DNA of 64,000 bases from TH-plancto1 sp043777375 (GTDB lineage Bacteria > Planctomycetota > Planctomycetia > Planctomycetales > Planctomycetaceae), in assembly GCA_043777375.1 (NCBI GenBank), contig JAYWHX010000133.1, forward strand, positions 1-64,000. Reading direction: 5' to 3'. The position numbers and the translations under genes were made by a program. Under the pieces are notes generated by a model. That model saw only the letters and a program-made list of their open reading frames with translations, searched no databases and was not told the origin of the DNA. Positions 1 through 9,684 of this stretch are shown one piece after another; the stretch's first letter is position 1; every line of letters begins with the position of its first letter.

Positions 1-97
1 AGTCTCCGTGGGGCCCGCAGTCGCCAAATCGACCACCATGAAACCACCATGCTAACGCAAATCACCCATTGCGCAATCGAGGGTTACTACACCCGTC

Positions 98-679
98 TCA
101 TGTCTGCGAAGCGTTTATCCATTTCGGCGTTGAGACGGGTGACGCCTGTTGCAGCAACCTCATGATCTCCGGCGGATTGTCGGCAACACTCAGGACGTTG
201 CGATGTACGGGCTTTAGCAACTGCTGTTCGGTCGCATGATCCAGGAAGCCGAGCAACAGATCGAAATACCCGGCCACATTCAGCAGGCCGATCGGCTTCG
301 AGTGCATTCCCAGCTGGGCCCAAGTCCAGATTTCAAACAGCTCTTCAAACGTCCCGATCCCTCCGGGCAGGGCCAGAAAGCCGTCGGCCAGCTCAGCCAT
401 CAGGGCTTTGCGTTGATGCATGGTGTCGACGATGTACAGCTGGGTGAGCCCGTGATGGGCGACTTCCCGATCGGCGAGAGATTGAGGAATCACCCCTTGG
501 ACTTGGCCACCCGCAGCGAGCACAGCATCAGCCAATATCCCCATCAAGCCGACTCGTCCTCCGCCGTAGATCAGCTCGATCTCAGAACTGGCGAGGAGTT
601 GCCCCAGTTCGCTGGCTGCCGCCGCATAGGCCGGATTGGTCCCGGAACTCGAACCGCAGTAAACACAGAGGCGTTGCAT
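98..679 (-). CDS. LOG family protein (Rossmann-fold nucleoside monophosphate phosphoribohydrolase-like)
   Basis: A cytosolic protein of about 193 residues. It begins MQRLCVYCGSS and carries the family signature PGGIGTFEELFEIWTWAQLG, whose Arg/Glu residues lie in the active site of LOG enzymes, together with an upstream GGGRVGLMG loop. Known family members release the base from nucleoside 5'-monophosphates (cytokinin activation in plants and some bacteria; house-cleaning elsewhere). I chose the start at 679. The frame opens at 727, but those 16 extra residues are unlike the family and would begin only 4 bases after the terminator hairpin of the upstream sigma gene. Family assignment is firm; the substrate is unknown. 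Confidence 0.9.
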   Translation of the reverse strand: MQRLCVYCGSSSGTNPAYAAAASELGQLLASSEIELIYGGGRVGLMGILADAVLAAGGQVQGVIPQSLADREVAHHGLTQLYIVDTMHQRKALMAELADGFLALPGGIGTFEELFEIWTWAQLGMHSKPIGLLNVAGYFDLLLGFLDHATEQQLLKPVHRNVLSVADNPPEIMRLLQQASPVSTPKWINASQT

Positions 680-730
680 GGGATGTGTGTTCAGTTCAAA
701 GTATTCAGTGTTCAGGCAGTGGGGCATGAG

Positions 731-762
731 AAAAGCCCAGTGGTCGCAACCACTGGGCTTTT
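731..762 (-). terminator. Intrinsic terminator after the sigma-70 gene
   Basis: A perfect 13-bp stem (731-743 with 750-762) and a 6-base loop. The stem is flanked by A and T runs, so it can act in both directions. It lies 14 bases after the sigma gene stop and separates that gene from the LOG gene. Confidence 0.85.
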
Positions 763-775
763 GATTTCAATCCGC

Positions 776-1615
776 TCACTCGCCGGTGAGTCCCTTGTTG
801 AGACGCTCGAGGGCTTCGCTCTCGATCTGACGAACTCGTTCCCGAGTCAGTCCGAGGATTTCTCCGATTTCTTTCAGCGTGCGGGGCTGGCCATCTTCGA
901 GGCCAAATCGCATCCGCAGAATCGTGGCTTCACGGGGGTCCATGGTCGCCAGCATCTGATTCACATGCTTGAGATTGTCCGTCTCCAGCAGTTCATCTTC
1001 CGGACCGGGATGCCGCTCGTCGGCCACAATATCGCTCATGCTCCAGTTGGAATCAGGGTCTTCCGTCTGGGGAGTCGAGTTGTACAGCTGGATCGCCTTC
1101 TTGACGATTTTCAGCTTCCGGGCGGGCAGTTCGAGATGCTTGGCAACCTCTTCCACGCTGGGAGTGCGGCCCAGCTGATCGGCCAGCTGGGCATTGGCCC
1201 GCCGCCATTTCGTGAGCACCTCGACCATGTAGGCCGGAATGCGGATCGTCTTACCCGAATTGATGATCGAGCGCTTGATCGACTGCTTAATCCAATAGCT
1301 GGCATAGGTGGAGAAACGGGTGTTCATGTCGGGATCGAATCCCTCGACGGCCCGCAGCAGGCCGAGGTTTCCCTCTTCGATCAAGTCCTGAATCGGCAGT
1401 CCCTTACCCGTGTATCCACGGGCAATGTTGACCACCAGCCGTAGATTGGCACGCACCATGTGATCGCGGGCAGACGAATCGCCAGTGGCAATCCGGCGGG
1501 CGAGCTCTTTTTCCATGTCAGCGTTCAAGAGTGGCGTCTCGTTGATCTCCTTCAGATACGTTTCGAGGGGGTTTTGGACAGAACCGGTGGTTCGCTTGCG
1601 AACGGTTTTTTGCAT
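776..1615 (-). CDS. RpoD/RpoS-type group-2 sigma-70 factor
   Basis: A 279-residue sigma factor without the long N-terminal 1.1 region of RpoD. Region 1.2 is visible near residues 15-50 (QNPLETYLKEINETPLL). Region 2 spans about 55-125, with RLVVNIARGYTGKGLPIQDL and the -10 recognition helix FSTYASYWIKQSIKRSI. Region 3 lies at about 130-205. Region 4.2 has the helix-turn-helix LKEIGEILGLTRERVRQIE near the C terminus. It would direct core RNA polymerase to RpoD-like promoters. The length and the missing region 1.1 suggest an alternative (group 2) factor rather than the main housekeeping one. It is monocistronic, with its own terminator at 731-762. Confidence 0.93.
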   Translation of the reverse strand: MQKTVRKRTTGSVQNPLETYLKEINETPLLNADMEKELARRIATGDSSARDHMVRANLRLVVNIARGYTGKGLPIQDLIEEGNLGLLRAVEGFDPDMNTRFSTYASYWIKQSIKRSIINSGKTIRIPAYMVEVLTKWRRANAQLADQLGRTPSVEEVAKHLELPARKLKIVKKAIQLYNSTPQTEDPDSNWSMSDIVADERHPGPEDELLETDNLKHVNQMLATMDPREATILRMRFGLEDGQPRTLKEIGEILGLTRERVRQIESEALERLNKGLTGE

Positions 1616-1972
1616 GATGGCGGAGTCGGATGAGTCGGGTTTCGGAGGATTATGATCAAAGCTGTTGAGGAGCTATCCGTGGCCTCGTCGACGCATCCCT
1701 GCTATCCACACCCTTGAGATCGTCATCTTTGACGGTCGGATCGCAAAGGAAAGGCTGGCAAAGTGATATCTCGGCGAAAGGGCTGACCAATGCGGAGTTT
1801 GTCCCGATTCGTCGGAGCATTCCGGCTCTAACGGATCTGCCGATCTGCTGCAAAATGACAGCGTCGGACGACCTGCCTGGCGAGACATCGCTCGGGATTG
1901 AGTCGACCCTTTGATTTCGTCCGGCCAACCGATACGCTGCAAGTAGACTCCTCCTCCTTGCTGTGCGACCCT
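1616..1972. other. Non-coding spacer between divergent sigma and prs genes
   Basis: 357 bases between two divergently read genes, so the promoters of both must lie here. No convincing coding frame, repeat or hairpin is visible. Short open frames inside it have no homology signal. Confidence 0.5.
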
Positions 1973-2941
1973 ATGTACGACCATCTCACCTTGATCAGCG
2001 GTCGCGCTCACCCGAAACTCAGTACGGATATCGCTGAGTATTTGGGGGTTCCCCTCGCTGCCGTGGAGCTGTCGGATTTCCCAGACGGCGAGACGAGCGT
2101 CAAGCTGAATCACAACGTCCGTGGGCGTGATGTCTTCCTGATTCAGCCGACGGGACCAGCAGTCAATCAAAACTTGATGGAACTGCTAATCCTGATTGAT
2201 ACGTGCAAGCGGGCGAGTGCGGAACGCATCACCGTCGTATTGCCTTACTTCGGGTACGCTCGCCAGGATCGAAAAGACAGTGGCCGAGTCCCGATCACAG
2301 CCAAGCTGGTTGCTAACCTGATTACCACAGCTGGGGCGGACCGAGTCCTGACCGTCGATCTGCACGCCGCTCAAATCCAAGGGTTCTTTGACCTGCCGGT
2401 GGACCACCTGTACGCCGCCAGAATCCTCGATGATTACTTCCGCACTCTGAACATTCCCCCGGAAGAGTCGGTGATCATCAGCCCGGATGAGGGCAGCATC
2501 AAGCGAGCGATGCAGCACGTCGAGAACCTCGGCGGATCACTGGCGATCATCGACAAACGCCGCAGTAGCGCGACCGAAACCCGCTCGGCCAACCTGATCG
2601 GCGGGGATATCGAAGGCAAGGTCGCTTTCATCTTCGACGATATGATTTCGACAGCCGGGTCGATTTGCGGGGCTGCTCAAATTGCCAAGCAGTTCGGGGC
2701 CCGACAGATCTATATTGGGGCCACTCACGGCGTCTTCTGTGGGAATGCCGCTCAGAATCTAGCGAACGTCGATGTGACCGAGATCGTTGTCACTGATTCG
2801 TTGCCACTGCGTCTCGACCCAGCTCCTGCCAATCTCCGGCAGGTCTCCATTGCTCCGATGCTCGGCGAGGCCATCCGCCGGATTCACCGCAATGAATCGG
2901 TCAGCTTCCTCTTCCGAAATGGCCACAAGCACGACGATTAG
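1973..2941 (+). CDS. prs: Ribose-phosphate pyrophosphokinase
   Basis: A cytosolic enzyme making PRPP from ribose 5-phosphate and ATP, for nucleotide, His, Trp and NAD synthesis. Visible marks are the N-terminal start MYDHLTLISGRAHPKL, the subunit-contact DFPDGETSVKL segment, the ATP-binding stretch YFGYARQDRK, the metal-binding VDLHAAQIQGFFD motif, and the PRPP loop FIFDDMISTAGSI. From the ATG at 1973 it is 322 residues, close to the usual 310-320. An in-frame upstream start at 1898 would add a non-conserved tail and is not preferred. Confidence 0.95.
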   Translation: MYDHLTLISGRAHPKLSTDIAEYLGVPLAAVELSDFPDGETSVKLNHNVRGRDVFLIQPTGPAVNQNLMELLILIDTCKRASAERITVVLPYFGYARQDRKDSGRVPITAKLVANLITTAGADRVLTVDLHAAQIQGFFDLPVDHLYAARILDDYFRTLNIPPEESVIISPDEGSIKRAMQHVENLGGSLAIIDKRRSSATETRSANLIGGDIEGKVAFIFDDMISTAGSICGAAQIAKQFGARQIYIGATHGVFCGNAAQNLANVDVTEIVVTDSLPLRLDPAPANLRQVSIAPMLGEAIRRIHRNESVSFLFRNGHKHDD

Positions 2942-3025
2942 AGCCCGCACAACGGTCCCCGCTCGCTCTCGCTCGCCCCAACGGGTATTCTCATCTCACC
3001 TTGATCGTCCGAGGGGGATCGCTCG

Positions 3026-5365
3026 GTGAGAACGCTTCGCAATACGCTGTACTTCAGCCTCACGCTTCAAATCTGTCTCGCAGCTGCGATTATTGCGGCT
3101 GCAGAAGAAGCCCCGCTGGCATTGGTGACCATCCCCATCGCAGTGGGGTCACTGTTTGTAATCGATTTACTAGGCTGGCTGAAGCCACCCCGTTTGCTGC
3201 TGAATTTGGCTGCACTGGCATCCGTGGGTTTTGCGATGGTGGAGTTCAGCCGCCAGAGTCCCGACGATGGACGGCTGAATCAGCTTCTGGCGGGTGGGCA
3301 TCTGATCGTCTACCTGACATGGACATTCTTGCTGCAAGTGAAAGACTTGCGGCGGATGTGGTGGATGTTCGCGCTGTCCGTTCTGCAGGTCGCCCTTGGA
3401 GCCGTCTTGACGAACCAACCGTGGTTTGGAGCGTCGCTGTTTGTCTACACCGCATCGGCGATCTGGACGATGTCGCTGCTAAGTCTGACACGGGCAGCAC
3501 TGCTCGCGGATTCCCGGCTGCTATCGTCTGAGGGGGAAGACCCGGTCTCACGAGCTGCACTCGATGATCCGTTGACCCGGAAGAGCTTCGCGACGAATGG
3601 AGTCCGGACCGACGAACACGGGCGCTGGGTCTCTCCTCGATTTGTCGGAGGGGGGGCGGTCACGTTCGCTTTGATCTTGATCGTTGGCATGACGTTCTTC
3701 GTCTTCACTCCACGAGTCTGGATTGGGAATCTCAATGCCTTCGGTGGGAGTTCGCGAGGCGGAATCAAGGGAGCCACTGGCTTCACCGAGAAAGTCAAGC
3801 TGGGTGACATCGGTCAGATCATGGAGAGCGATGAGCTGATGATGGAGATTACGGTGCTTGACTGGGCGACCGAAGAGCGAATTCCACCGGAGCGATTGGC
3901 CGCAGCAGTGGGAGATGAACCGTTGCTCCGAGGAGCGGTCCTCGACAACTATCAAGCCGGGAGCTGGGAAAAAAGGACTTACAGCGGCTGGCTGCAGTCG
4001 AGCAACTTTCAGAGAAGGGAGCAGGAAAACTACAGCTTGGTTCGTTTGAATATCACGCTGCAACCCATCGAGTCGGAGGTCCTGTTTTACACCGGACAAG
4101 CACTGGGTGCGATTGGAATGATGGACCCTGTGGAGTTGGTTTACCACCCCTTTACGGTCGCTCTGGAGCGGGACTCGTCGTACTCCCCGGACATCAACCA
4201 GCCCTATTCCTATACAGTGTCGACCACTCCCGTCAGTGTTCGTCCGAATGAGGCCCTTCGAGCTCAGCGCCGTATCGAACAACGCCGGATGGGGTTCCCC
4301 GTCGCGATGCGCCCATTACTACGGACACCCAGTGAGCGACTTTCAAAGCTCGCCCGAGAAGTGCTGGACAATTCGGACAAAGATGGGGACCCAGACAGTG
4401 AATCGACCGCTCGTGTGCTGGAAGAGTATCTCCGAGATTCCAACAAGTTCAGCTACTCAATGGATCTGTCAGTTCAGGATGCCACGATCGACCCCGTGGA
4501 AGATTTCGTTTTCAACCGCAAGCAGGGACATTGCGAGTATTTTGCGTCCGCGCTAGCTTTGATGCTACGCGGTGTCGGCATCCCGGCACGTCTGATCAGC
4601 GGTTTCAAGGGAGCTGAATACAACGACAAGACTCGCAATCTGGAAGTGCGGGCGTTGCATGCACATGCCTGGGTCGAAGCCTTTGTCGATGGGGCCTGGG
4701 TCACACTGGACCCCACTCCCGGTGAACGAAATACCGCTGTCGCTGCCAAGGCTAGGGACACTGCTCCGGACCTGGTCGATAAGTCTCGTTCCTTCTGGTT
4801 TCAAAGCATGAGCTATTCGAAATCACAGCAGGATGAACTAGTTTATGCACCGCTTCGAAATGTCGGAGAGATGGTCCGAAGTAATTTCGCCGGTCTGATG
4901 CAGGGTGAGTTTCCCCTGCTGACCCAGGTCAAGAATCTGTTCGTTTCTCCTCGTCAATGGTTCAGTGGTGCCGGAGGGGCGCTGGCTGCCTTGCTGCTTT
5001 CGCTGATCGCGGGAGCAGTCTGGCTGTCACGCAAGTTATTCAAGCGATGGACAGGTTGGACCCGCGCACGCGATCTGGCCCAGCGACGGGCCATCACCGT
5101 GGAGTTCTATGCCCGGCTGCTGAAGCTGTTGCAACGGTTCGGTTTGGCCGACATCGAAACACTCACCCCTCGCGAATTTGCCCACCGCGCCGAACAGCAA
5201 TTCCAGCCCCGCTTCCAAATTGCGGGCATCGCCGGAACGACCCTCTCCCTCGTCGAGACCTTCTACGCCGTCCGCTTCGGCCACCAGCCCCTCTCGACGG
5301 ATCAGCTGGAAGTGGTCGAGCAACAGCTGGGGCAACTCGAGCGGAGCTTGGGCCAGCCCGCGTGA
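3026..5365 (+). CDS. TgpA-like transglutaminase-domain membrane protein
   Basis: A 779-residue inner-membrane protein starting with GTG. Several hydrophobic helices occupy residues 1-165 and another lies near 210-230. A large exported part follows, holding a transglutaminase core with Cys in GHCEYFASALALMLRG, His in VRALHAHAWVEAF and Asp in WVTLDPTPGE, i.e. a complete Cys-His-Asp triad. A late membrane helix (about 650-675) and a C-terminal cytoplasmic tail resembling DUF4129 end the protein. This order (DUF3488, transglutaminase, DUF4129) is that of bacterial TgpA-like proteins, which often sit beside a MoxR ATPase and DUF58 protein; neither is next to it here. It probably acts on periplasmic peptides or proteins. 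The substrate is unknown. Confidence 0.88.
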   Translation: MRTLRNTLYFSLTLQICLAAAIIAAAEEAPLALVTIPIAVGSLFVIDLLGWLKPPRLLLNLAALASVGFAMVEFSRQSPDDGRLNQLLAGGHLIVYLTWTFLLQVKDLRRMWWMFALSVLQVALGAVLTNQPWFGASLFVYTASAIWTMSLLSLTRAALLADSRLLSSEGEDPVSRAALDDPLTRKSFATNGVRTDEHGRWVSPRFVGGGAVTFALILIVGMTFFVFTPRVWIGNLNAFGGSSRGGIKGATGFTEKVKLGDIGQIMESDELMMEITVLDWATEERIPPERLAAAVGDEPLLRGAVLDNYQAGSWEKRTYSGWLQSSNFQRREQENYSLVRLNITLQPIESEVLFYTGQALGAIGMMDPVELVYHPFTVALERDSSYSPDINQPYSYTVSTTPVSVRPNEALRAQRRIEQRRMGFPVAMRPLLRTPSERLSKLAREVLDNSDKDGDPDSESTARVLEEYLRDSNKFSYSMDLSVQDATIDPVEDFVFNRKQGHCEYFASALALMLRGVGIPARLISGFKGAEYNDKTRNLEVRALHAHAWVEAFVDGAWVTLDPTPGERNTAVAAKARDTAPDLVDKSRSFWFQSMSYSKSQQDELVYAPLRNVGEMVRSNFAGLMQGEFPLLTQVKNLFVSPRQWFSGAGGALAALLLSLIAGAVWLSRKLFKRWTGWTRARDLAQRRAITVEFYARLLKLLQRFGLADIETLTPREFAHRAEQQFQPRFQIAGIAGTTLSLVETFYAVRFGHQPLSTDQLEVVEQQLGQLERSLGQPA

Positions 5366-5467
5366 TTGGTTTGGGGTTGGAGTCCAGTCTTGAGGCTGCT
5401 CTGCAACAGGCTCAATCCTGGACTCGTGATTGCATCTCAAACGTCATCGCCTAGCCCGCACTTCTCC

Positions 5468-5554
5468 CTCTCCCCACGATCAACGGGACTTTCAGAGGAA
5501 TCGTGGCTGTGGGGAGAGGGGCGGGGTGAGGGGTAACAATCGCCCCCTCACCCC
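5468..5554. repeat. Intergenic inverted-repeat element, CTCTCCCC/GGGGAGAG type
   Basis: Two back-to-back hairpins. The first has arms near 5468-5480 and 5500-5518 (CTCTCCCCACGAT-like). The second has perfect 10-bp arms at 5523-5532 and 5545-5554 (GGGGTGAGGG). The C-rich and G-rich blocks continue to about 5625 in weaker form. This has the look of a dispersed intergenic repeat and may also end transcription of the transglutaminase gene. The rest of 5366-5960 holds the second repeat listed next and otherwise nothing I recognise. Confidence 0.55.
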
Positions 5555-5741
5555 AGCCCTCTCCCCCGCAAGAGAGTTCCCTCCTCGGAATTCACGACCA
5601 CTGCGGGGGCGAGGGAGCAGGACTGGGAGAATCACCGACGTTTAAGAAGCACACACCCTGGACTCCAGCCCTAAGCCTGAGTCTTGATGAGGCATTGAGA
5701 ATCGGTGCGAAATCACTTGCCGCAGTTTCGGAATCGGATTC

Positions 5742-5821
5742 ACCGCAGAGGACGCGGAGAACCGCAGAGGGCAGGGTAATCTTCGAGCTTTCCCTCCGCG
5801 AACCTCCGCGTCCACTGCGGT
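5742..5821. repeat. Long imperfect palindrome, ACCGCAGAGGACGCGGAG type
   Basis: The outer arms at 5742-5759 and 5804-5821 match over 18 bases with one mismatch. Internal shorter copies of CCGCAGAGG and CCTCCGCG lie between them. It sits in a gene-free stretch and resembles the dispersed palindromic repeats of planctomycete chromosomes. A fragment just downstream (about 5901-5932, TTCGTTTCCTTCGTCGTCTT) recurs at 14620-14641. Confidence 0.6.
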
Positions 5822-5960
5822 AAATCTTCCTCATGATTGGGGCGAAAATATCTTCCCGAAATCTCTTTGAACCGAAGGGGATGAAAGTGTCACGATCTCA
5901 CTCCTTCGTTTCCTTCGTCGTCTTCTGTTTAACTGCCACGCGTCTAACAGGGGAGTCATC

Positions 5961-6954
5961 TCATTCGGGATCGACTGTGATCGTCACGGGTGTAATTTGA
6001 CTCGGCTGGAGCGATATGTTCTCAAACTTGACCCAATGCCGATAGAGACGAAACTGATATTCAAACCGTTCGATTTTCTCGGGCGGTAGTGGGAAGTAGA
6101 AGTCTCCGGTGGTTACTGCGGAATTGGCCTGTGTTGAGAAGCTCCCACCGCCCCCGACGCACGGATGTGATTGACCCTGTTGATCGATGGCGATGATCGC
6201 CATGTCGGGTTGACGCCAGCGATTCGGAATCTCATAGACCAAATTCGTTTGTATCTGAGGTATTGTCACACTCCCAATCAGTGTGGGAAATCCTTCCAAG
6301 CGTTTCACCTCAGTCACCATGATATCCTCGGGAATCGGATCGTGGGGAGCATTTGCAGCTGGAGGAATCCGGCGACCGGTCGCGTCGAGGACGCGCGTCG
6401 AGGACGCGCGTCGGGGAGCGAGGTTCGTTCGCAATTCCGATCCGAATCGTGGCAGTCGTTTGATCCGGTTGGACCTCGATGAATCCGTTACATACTCGGA
6501 ATGACTCACCGGTGGGCAGCTTTTGGCGGATTTGGCTCCCACTCATTCCGGTGGCGACTGCCATGTCGTCATTTCCCCCATGGACGGTGACCAGCACTCG
6601 ATAATGCTGGTTGCTTTGGGTCGTCCCAAACGCTGATTGCTCGGCAGTCGTTAACAGAGGTATCGCTTCGATGCCCCGTCCGTCCGGCTTCCACCACACC
6701 TGGGGTCCGGGTTTCAGCGGAGCCAGCGCTACCAGTTCCACGCGAACTCCGTCTGGCAGGATCGTGTCGAAGTGTACGCGCGGCGCTGGAGGCAGCGCGC
6801 GCGGCCCGGCAAGTTGCGGACTCATTTTCAGCAGGAGACTAACCGACGTGATCAGGGCCGCGATTGCCACGCAGCCGAAAAGAATGACACGCAGCCGAGG
6901 CATATCGAGCTTCTCCAGCGGTCTTCCGAAAAAATGGGTGTTCACTTTGACCAT
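5961..6954 (-). pseudogene. Membrane-anchored protein gene split by a 13-bp duplication frameshift
   Basis: Two overlapping frames together make one protein. The first starts at 6954 (or at the inner Met at 6906) and has an N-terminal membrane anchor (VILFGCVAIAALITSVSLLL) and an exported region. It reads into a 13-bp tandem repeat at 6381-6413. After the repeat, the sensible sequence continues in the next frame (TGRRIPPAANAPHDPIPED and on to the stop at 5961). Removing one 13-bp unit joins the halves into a single protein of about 326 residues. The product would be inner-membrane anchored and face the periplasm; I do not recognise the family. It is either a disrupted gene, a slippage-variable locus or an assembly artefact. 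It follows clpB on the same strand, after the clpB terminator. Confidence 0.7.
6381..6413. repeat. 13-bp tandem duplication inside a gene
   Basis: Unit CGCGTCGAGGACG occurs at 6381-6393 and exactly again at 6394-6406, followed by a partial third copy CGCGTCG at 6407-6413. Since 13 is not a multiple of 3, one extra unit shifts the frame of the gene. Confidence 0.95.
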
Positions 6955-6975
6955 ACACTTCCATCCAGCGGAAGT

Positions 6976-7007
6976 GCAAACACCCCGCTCGGCTTCGGGG
7001 TGTTTGC
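6976..7007 (-). terminator. Intrinsic terminator downstream of clpB
   Basis: A perfect 12-bp stem GCAAACACCCCG (6976-6987) with CGGGGTGTTTGC (6996-7007) and an 8-base loop, 62 bases past the clpB stop. Confidence 0.8.
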
Positions 7008-7068
7008 GATCGCGTGAACAGTTATCGCGGGGCGTACTCCACGACTCTCGACAAGAGCCTCCGTCATC

Positions 7069-9684
7069 TCACCCCGCGTCGAACGTCAGTTCCCCGTGCT
7101 GTTCGTTCACGCGGATGGTGGCCCCCGGTTGGAACTCGCCGCCGAGGAGGGCGTTCGCCAACGCATTTTGCAGGCGGTTCTGGATCACGCGGCGAAGCGG
7201 CCTCGCTCCGTAGATCGGGTCGAAGCCTTCGTTCGTGAGCAGCACTCGCACGGGGTCCGAGACCTCCAACGCAAAGCCGTGGGTCGCCATTTGGGTGATG
7301 AGCTTGGTGAGTTGCAGGTCGACGATCTTGCGGATGTCGTGCCGGTCGAGAGGCTCGAAGACGATGATCTCGTCGATGCGGTTCAGGAACTCTGGCAGGA
7401 ATTTGTGTCGCAGCTGATCGAGGACGCGGTCGCGGATCTGGTCCTCTTCATCGGTGCCGGTCAGTTCAGTGATGACCTGCGAACCGACGTTGGAGGTCAT
7501 GACGACGATGGCATTCGTGAAGTCGACAGTCCGGCCATGCCCATCGGTCAATCGGCCATCATCAAGGACCTGCAATAGCACGTTGAACACATCGCGATGG
7601 GCCTTCTCGACTTCATCAAGCAGGATCACGCAGTACGGCTGGCGGCGAACGGCTTCAGTCAGTCGGCCGCCTTCTTCGTAGCCGACATAGCCGGGAGGGG
7701 CCCCGATCAGGCGGGCCACGGAGTGCTGCTCCATGAACTCGCTCATGTCGATGCGGATCATCGCTTTCTCGTCATCGAACAAGAACCACGCCAGAGCCTT
7801 GCACAGCTCCGTTTTTCCCACGCCTGTCGGTCCGAGAAAGATGAACGAGCCGATGGGACGATTCTTGTCCTGCAAGCCCGACCGTGAACGACGCACTGCG
7901 TTCGACACAGCTGTCACAGCTTCCTCTTGGTTGATCATGCGGCGGTGGATTTCGTCCTCCATCCGCAACAGCTTGTCGCGTTCGGTCTGCAACATGCGGG
8001 CGACCGGGATGTTGGTCCAGCTGCTGACCACCTTGGCAATGTCTTCGGGGGTCACTTCTTCTCGCAGCATCTGCTCGCCGCCCGCTGCATTCATCTCGTT
8101 GAACTTTGCCTGCAGCTGATTCAACTTCTGCTCGGCCTCATTCAAGTTGACCTGCGCAGCGCGGGCCTTCATGTACTCTTCGTTGGAGTTCGTCGTCCGG
8201 GCTCGCGAGAAGGCGCGCTCGTATTCCTGCTTGAGCTGGTCGATCTGTTCTTGAAGTGGCTTGAGTCCACTGAGGACTTCCTTCTCCGCCTGCCAGCGGC
8301 CTTTGAGGGCGTTGACTTTCTCTTCGCGATCGGCGATCTCGCGTTTCAGCTGTTCGTGGCGGTCGCGTGACTCGCTGCTCTTCTCGGTGGCGAGGGCAGC
8401 TGCCTCGATCTGCATGCGAGTCAGCGTGCGGGTCGCTTCATCAATCTCGACGGGCATCGAGTCGATTTCCATGCGTAAGCGCGAACCCGCCTCGTCAACC
8501 AGATCGATCGCCTTGTCTGGCAAGAAGCGATCGTTGATGTAGCGGTCCGAGAGAGTCGCCGCCGAGATTAAGGCGTCGTCGGTGATGCGAACCCCGTGGT
8601 GTGATTCATACCGCTCCTTCAGACCGCGCAGGATCGAGATTGTGTCCTCGACATTCGGTTCCTGGACCATCACGGGCTGGAATCGGCGTTCGAGAGCTGC
8701 GTCCTTCTCAATGTGTTTGCGGTACTCGTCCAGAGTGGTCGCCCCGACACAATGCAGCTCTCCCCGGGCGAGCGCGGGTTTAAGCAGGTTCGAGGCGTCC
8801 ATCGCCCCCTCAGCTGCGCCGGCTCCGACGACGGTGTGCAGTTCGTCGATGAAGAGGATCACGCGGCCTTGGGCCTGTTCGACCTCTTTCAAGACGGCTT
8901 TCAGGCGATCTTCAAACTCGCCCCGGTACTTGGCCCCGGCGATGAGCGCTCCCATGTCGAGGGCGATCACGGATTTGTCTTTGAGGTTCTGCGGGACATC
9001 CCCCTTCACAATTCGGTCGGCCAGACCTTCGACGATCGCGGTCTTGCCGACACCCGGTTCGCCGATCAGAACCGGATTGTTCTTTCGGCGACGTGACAGA
9101 ACCTGAATCACGCGCCGAATTTCGGTGTCGCGTCCAATGACGGGATCGATCTTCCCCTGCCGCGCCATCTCGACCAGATCTTTGCCGTATTTTTTGAGGG
9201 CCTGATATTTCTCTTCCGGGTTTTGGTCGGTCACTTGCGCGCCGCCCCGCACAGCTTGGAGCGCGCTCAGCACATCGGCCTCCTCAATCCCGTTGAGGGT
9301 CAGCAGCTTCTTGGCAGGGTCTTCGACCTTCGTCAGTGCTAGAAACAAATGCTCGGTCGAAACGAACGAGTCCTGCATCTGCGTGGCGAGCTTCTGTGCC
9401 GCGTCGAAGACTTGCATCACTTCGGATGAGGCCGAGAGCTGGACGTTGGATCCAGACGACGACGGCAGGCGGCCCAGCTCGGAATCGAGCATCTTCGTCA
9501 GCTGAGCCGCGTTGACACCGATTTTCTGAAGGAGCGCCCGCGGTACGCCATCCGTTTCCGCGAGGAGCGTATGGAGCAGGTGCAACGGCAGCAATTGGCG
9601 ATGTCCCTTCGACTCGGCGAACTGCTGAGCGGCTTGAACCGCCTCTTGGGATTTCAGTGTGAATTTTTCGGGGCGAAAAGCCAT
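7069..9684 (-). CDS. clpB: ATP-dependent disaggregase ClpB
   Basis: A hexameric cytosolic AAA+ chaperone that rescues aggregated proteins together with DnaK. From the ATG at 9684 it has 871 residues, the normal length, and is preceded by a good ribosome site (TTGGAGG). The N-terminal Clp repeat domain begins FRPEKFTLKSQEAVQ. The first ATPase module has Walker A GEPGVGKTAIVEG and Walker B VILFIDELHTVVGAG. A coiled-coil middle domain (about residues 400-530, rich in Glu/Lys/Arg) separates it from the second module with GPTGVGKTELCKAL and CVILLDEVEKAH. The coiled-coil middle domain separates ClpB from ClpA and ClpC. No CIRCE or other heat-shock operator was recognised upstream. Confidence 0.96.
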   Translation of the reverse strand: MAFRPEKFTLKSQEAVQAAQQFAESKGHRQLLPLHLLHTLLAETDGVPRALLQKIGVNAAQLTKMLDSELGRLPSSSGSNVQLSASSEVMQVFDAAQKLATQMQDSFVSTEHLFLALTKVEDPAKKLLTLNGIEEADVLSALQAVRGGAQVTDQNPEEKYQALKKYGKDLVEMARQGKIDPVIGRDTEIRRVIQVLSRRRKNNPVLIGEPGVGKTAIVEGLADRIVKGDVPQNLKDKSVIALDMGALIAGAKYRGEFEDRLKAVLKEVEQAQGRVILFIDELHTVVGAGAAEGAMDASNLLKPALARGELHCVGATTLDEYRKHIEKDAALERRFQPVMVQEPNVEDTISILRGLKERYESHHGVRITDDALISAATLSDRYINDRFLPDKAIDLVDEAGSRLRMEIDSMPVEIDEATRTLTRMQIEAAALATEKSSESRDRHEQLKREIADREEKVNALKGRWQAEKEVLSGLKPLQEQIDQLKQEYERAFSRARTTNSNEEYMKARAAQVNLNEAEQKLNQLQAKFNEMNAAGGEQMLREEVTPEDIAKVVSSWTNIPVARMLQTERDKLLRMEDEIHRRMINQEEAVTAVSNAVRRSRSGLQDKNRPIGSFIFLGPTGVGKTELCKALAWFLFDDEKAMIRIDMSEFMEQHSVARLIGAPPGYVGYEEGGRLTEAVRRQPYCVILLDEVEKAHRDVFNVLLQVLDDGRLTDGHGRTVDFTNAIVVMTSNVGSQVITELTGTDEEDQIRDRVLDQLRHKFLPEFLNRIDEIIVFEPLDRHDIRKIVDLQLTKLITQMATHGFALEVSDPVRVLLTNEGFDPIYGARPLRRVIQNRLQNALANALLGGEFQPGATIRVNEQHGELTFDAG

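Noticed and set aside
236..1444. Long plus-strand open frame opposite the LOG and sigma genes
   Set aside because: It is antisense to two well-recognised genes and its translation is His/Gln/Arg-rich without family motifs. It is a shadow caused by high G+C.
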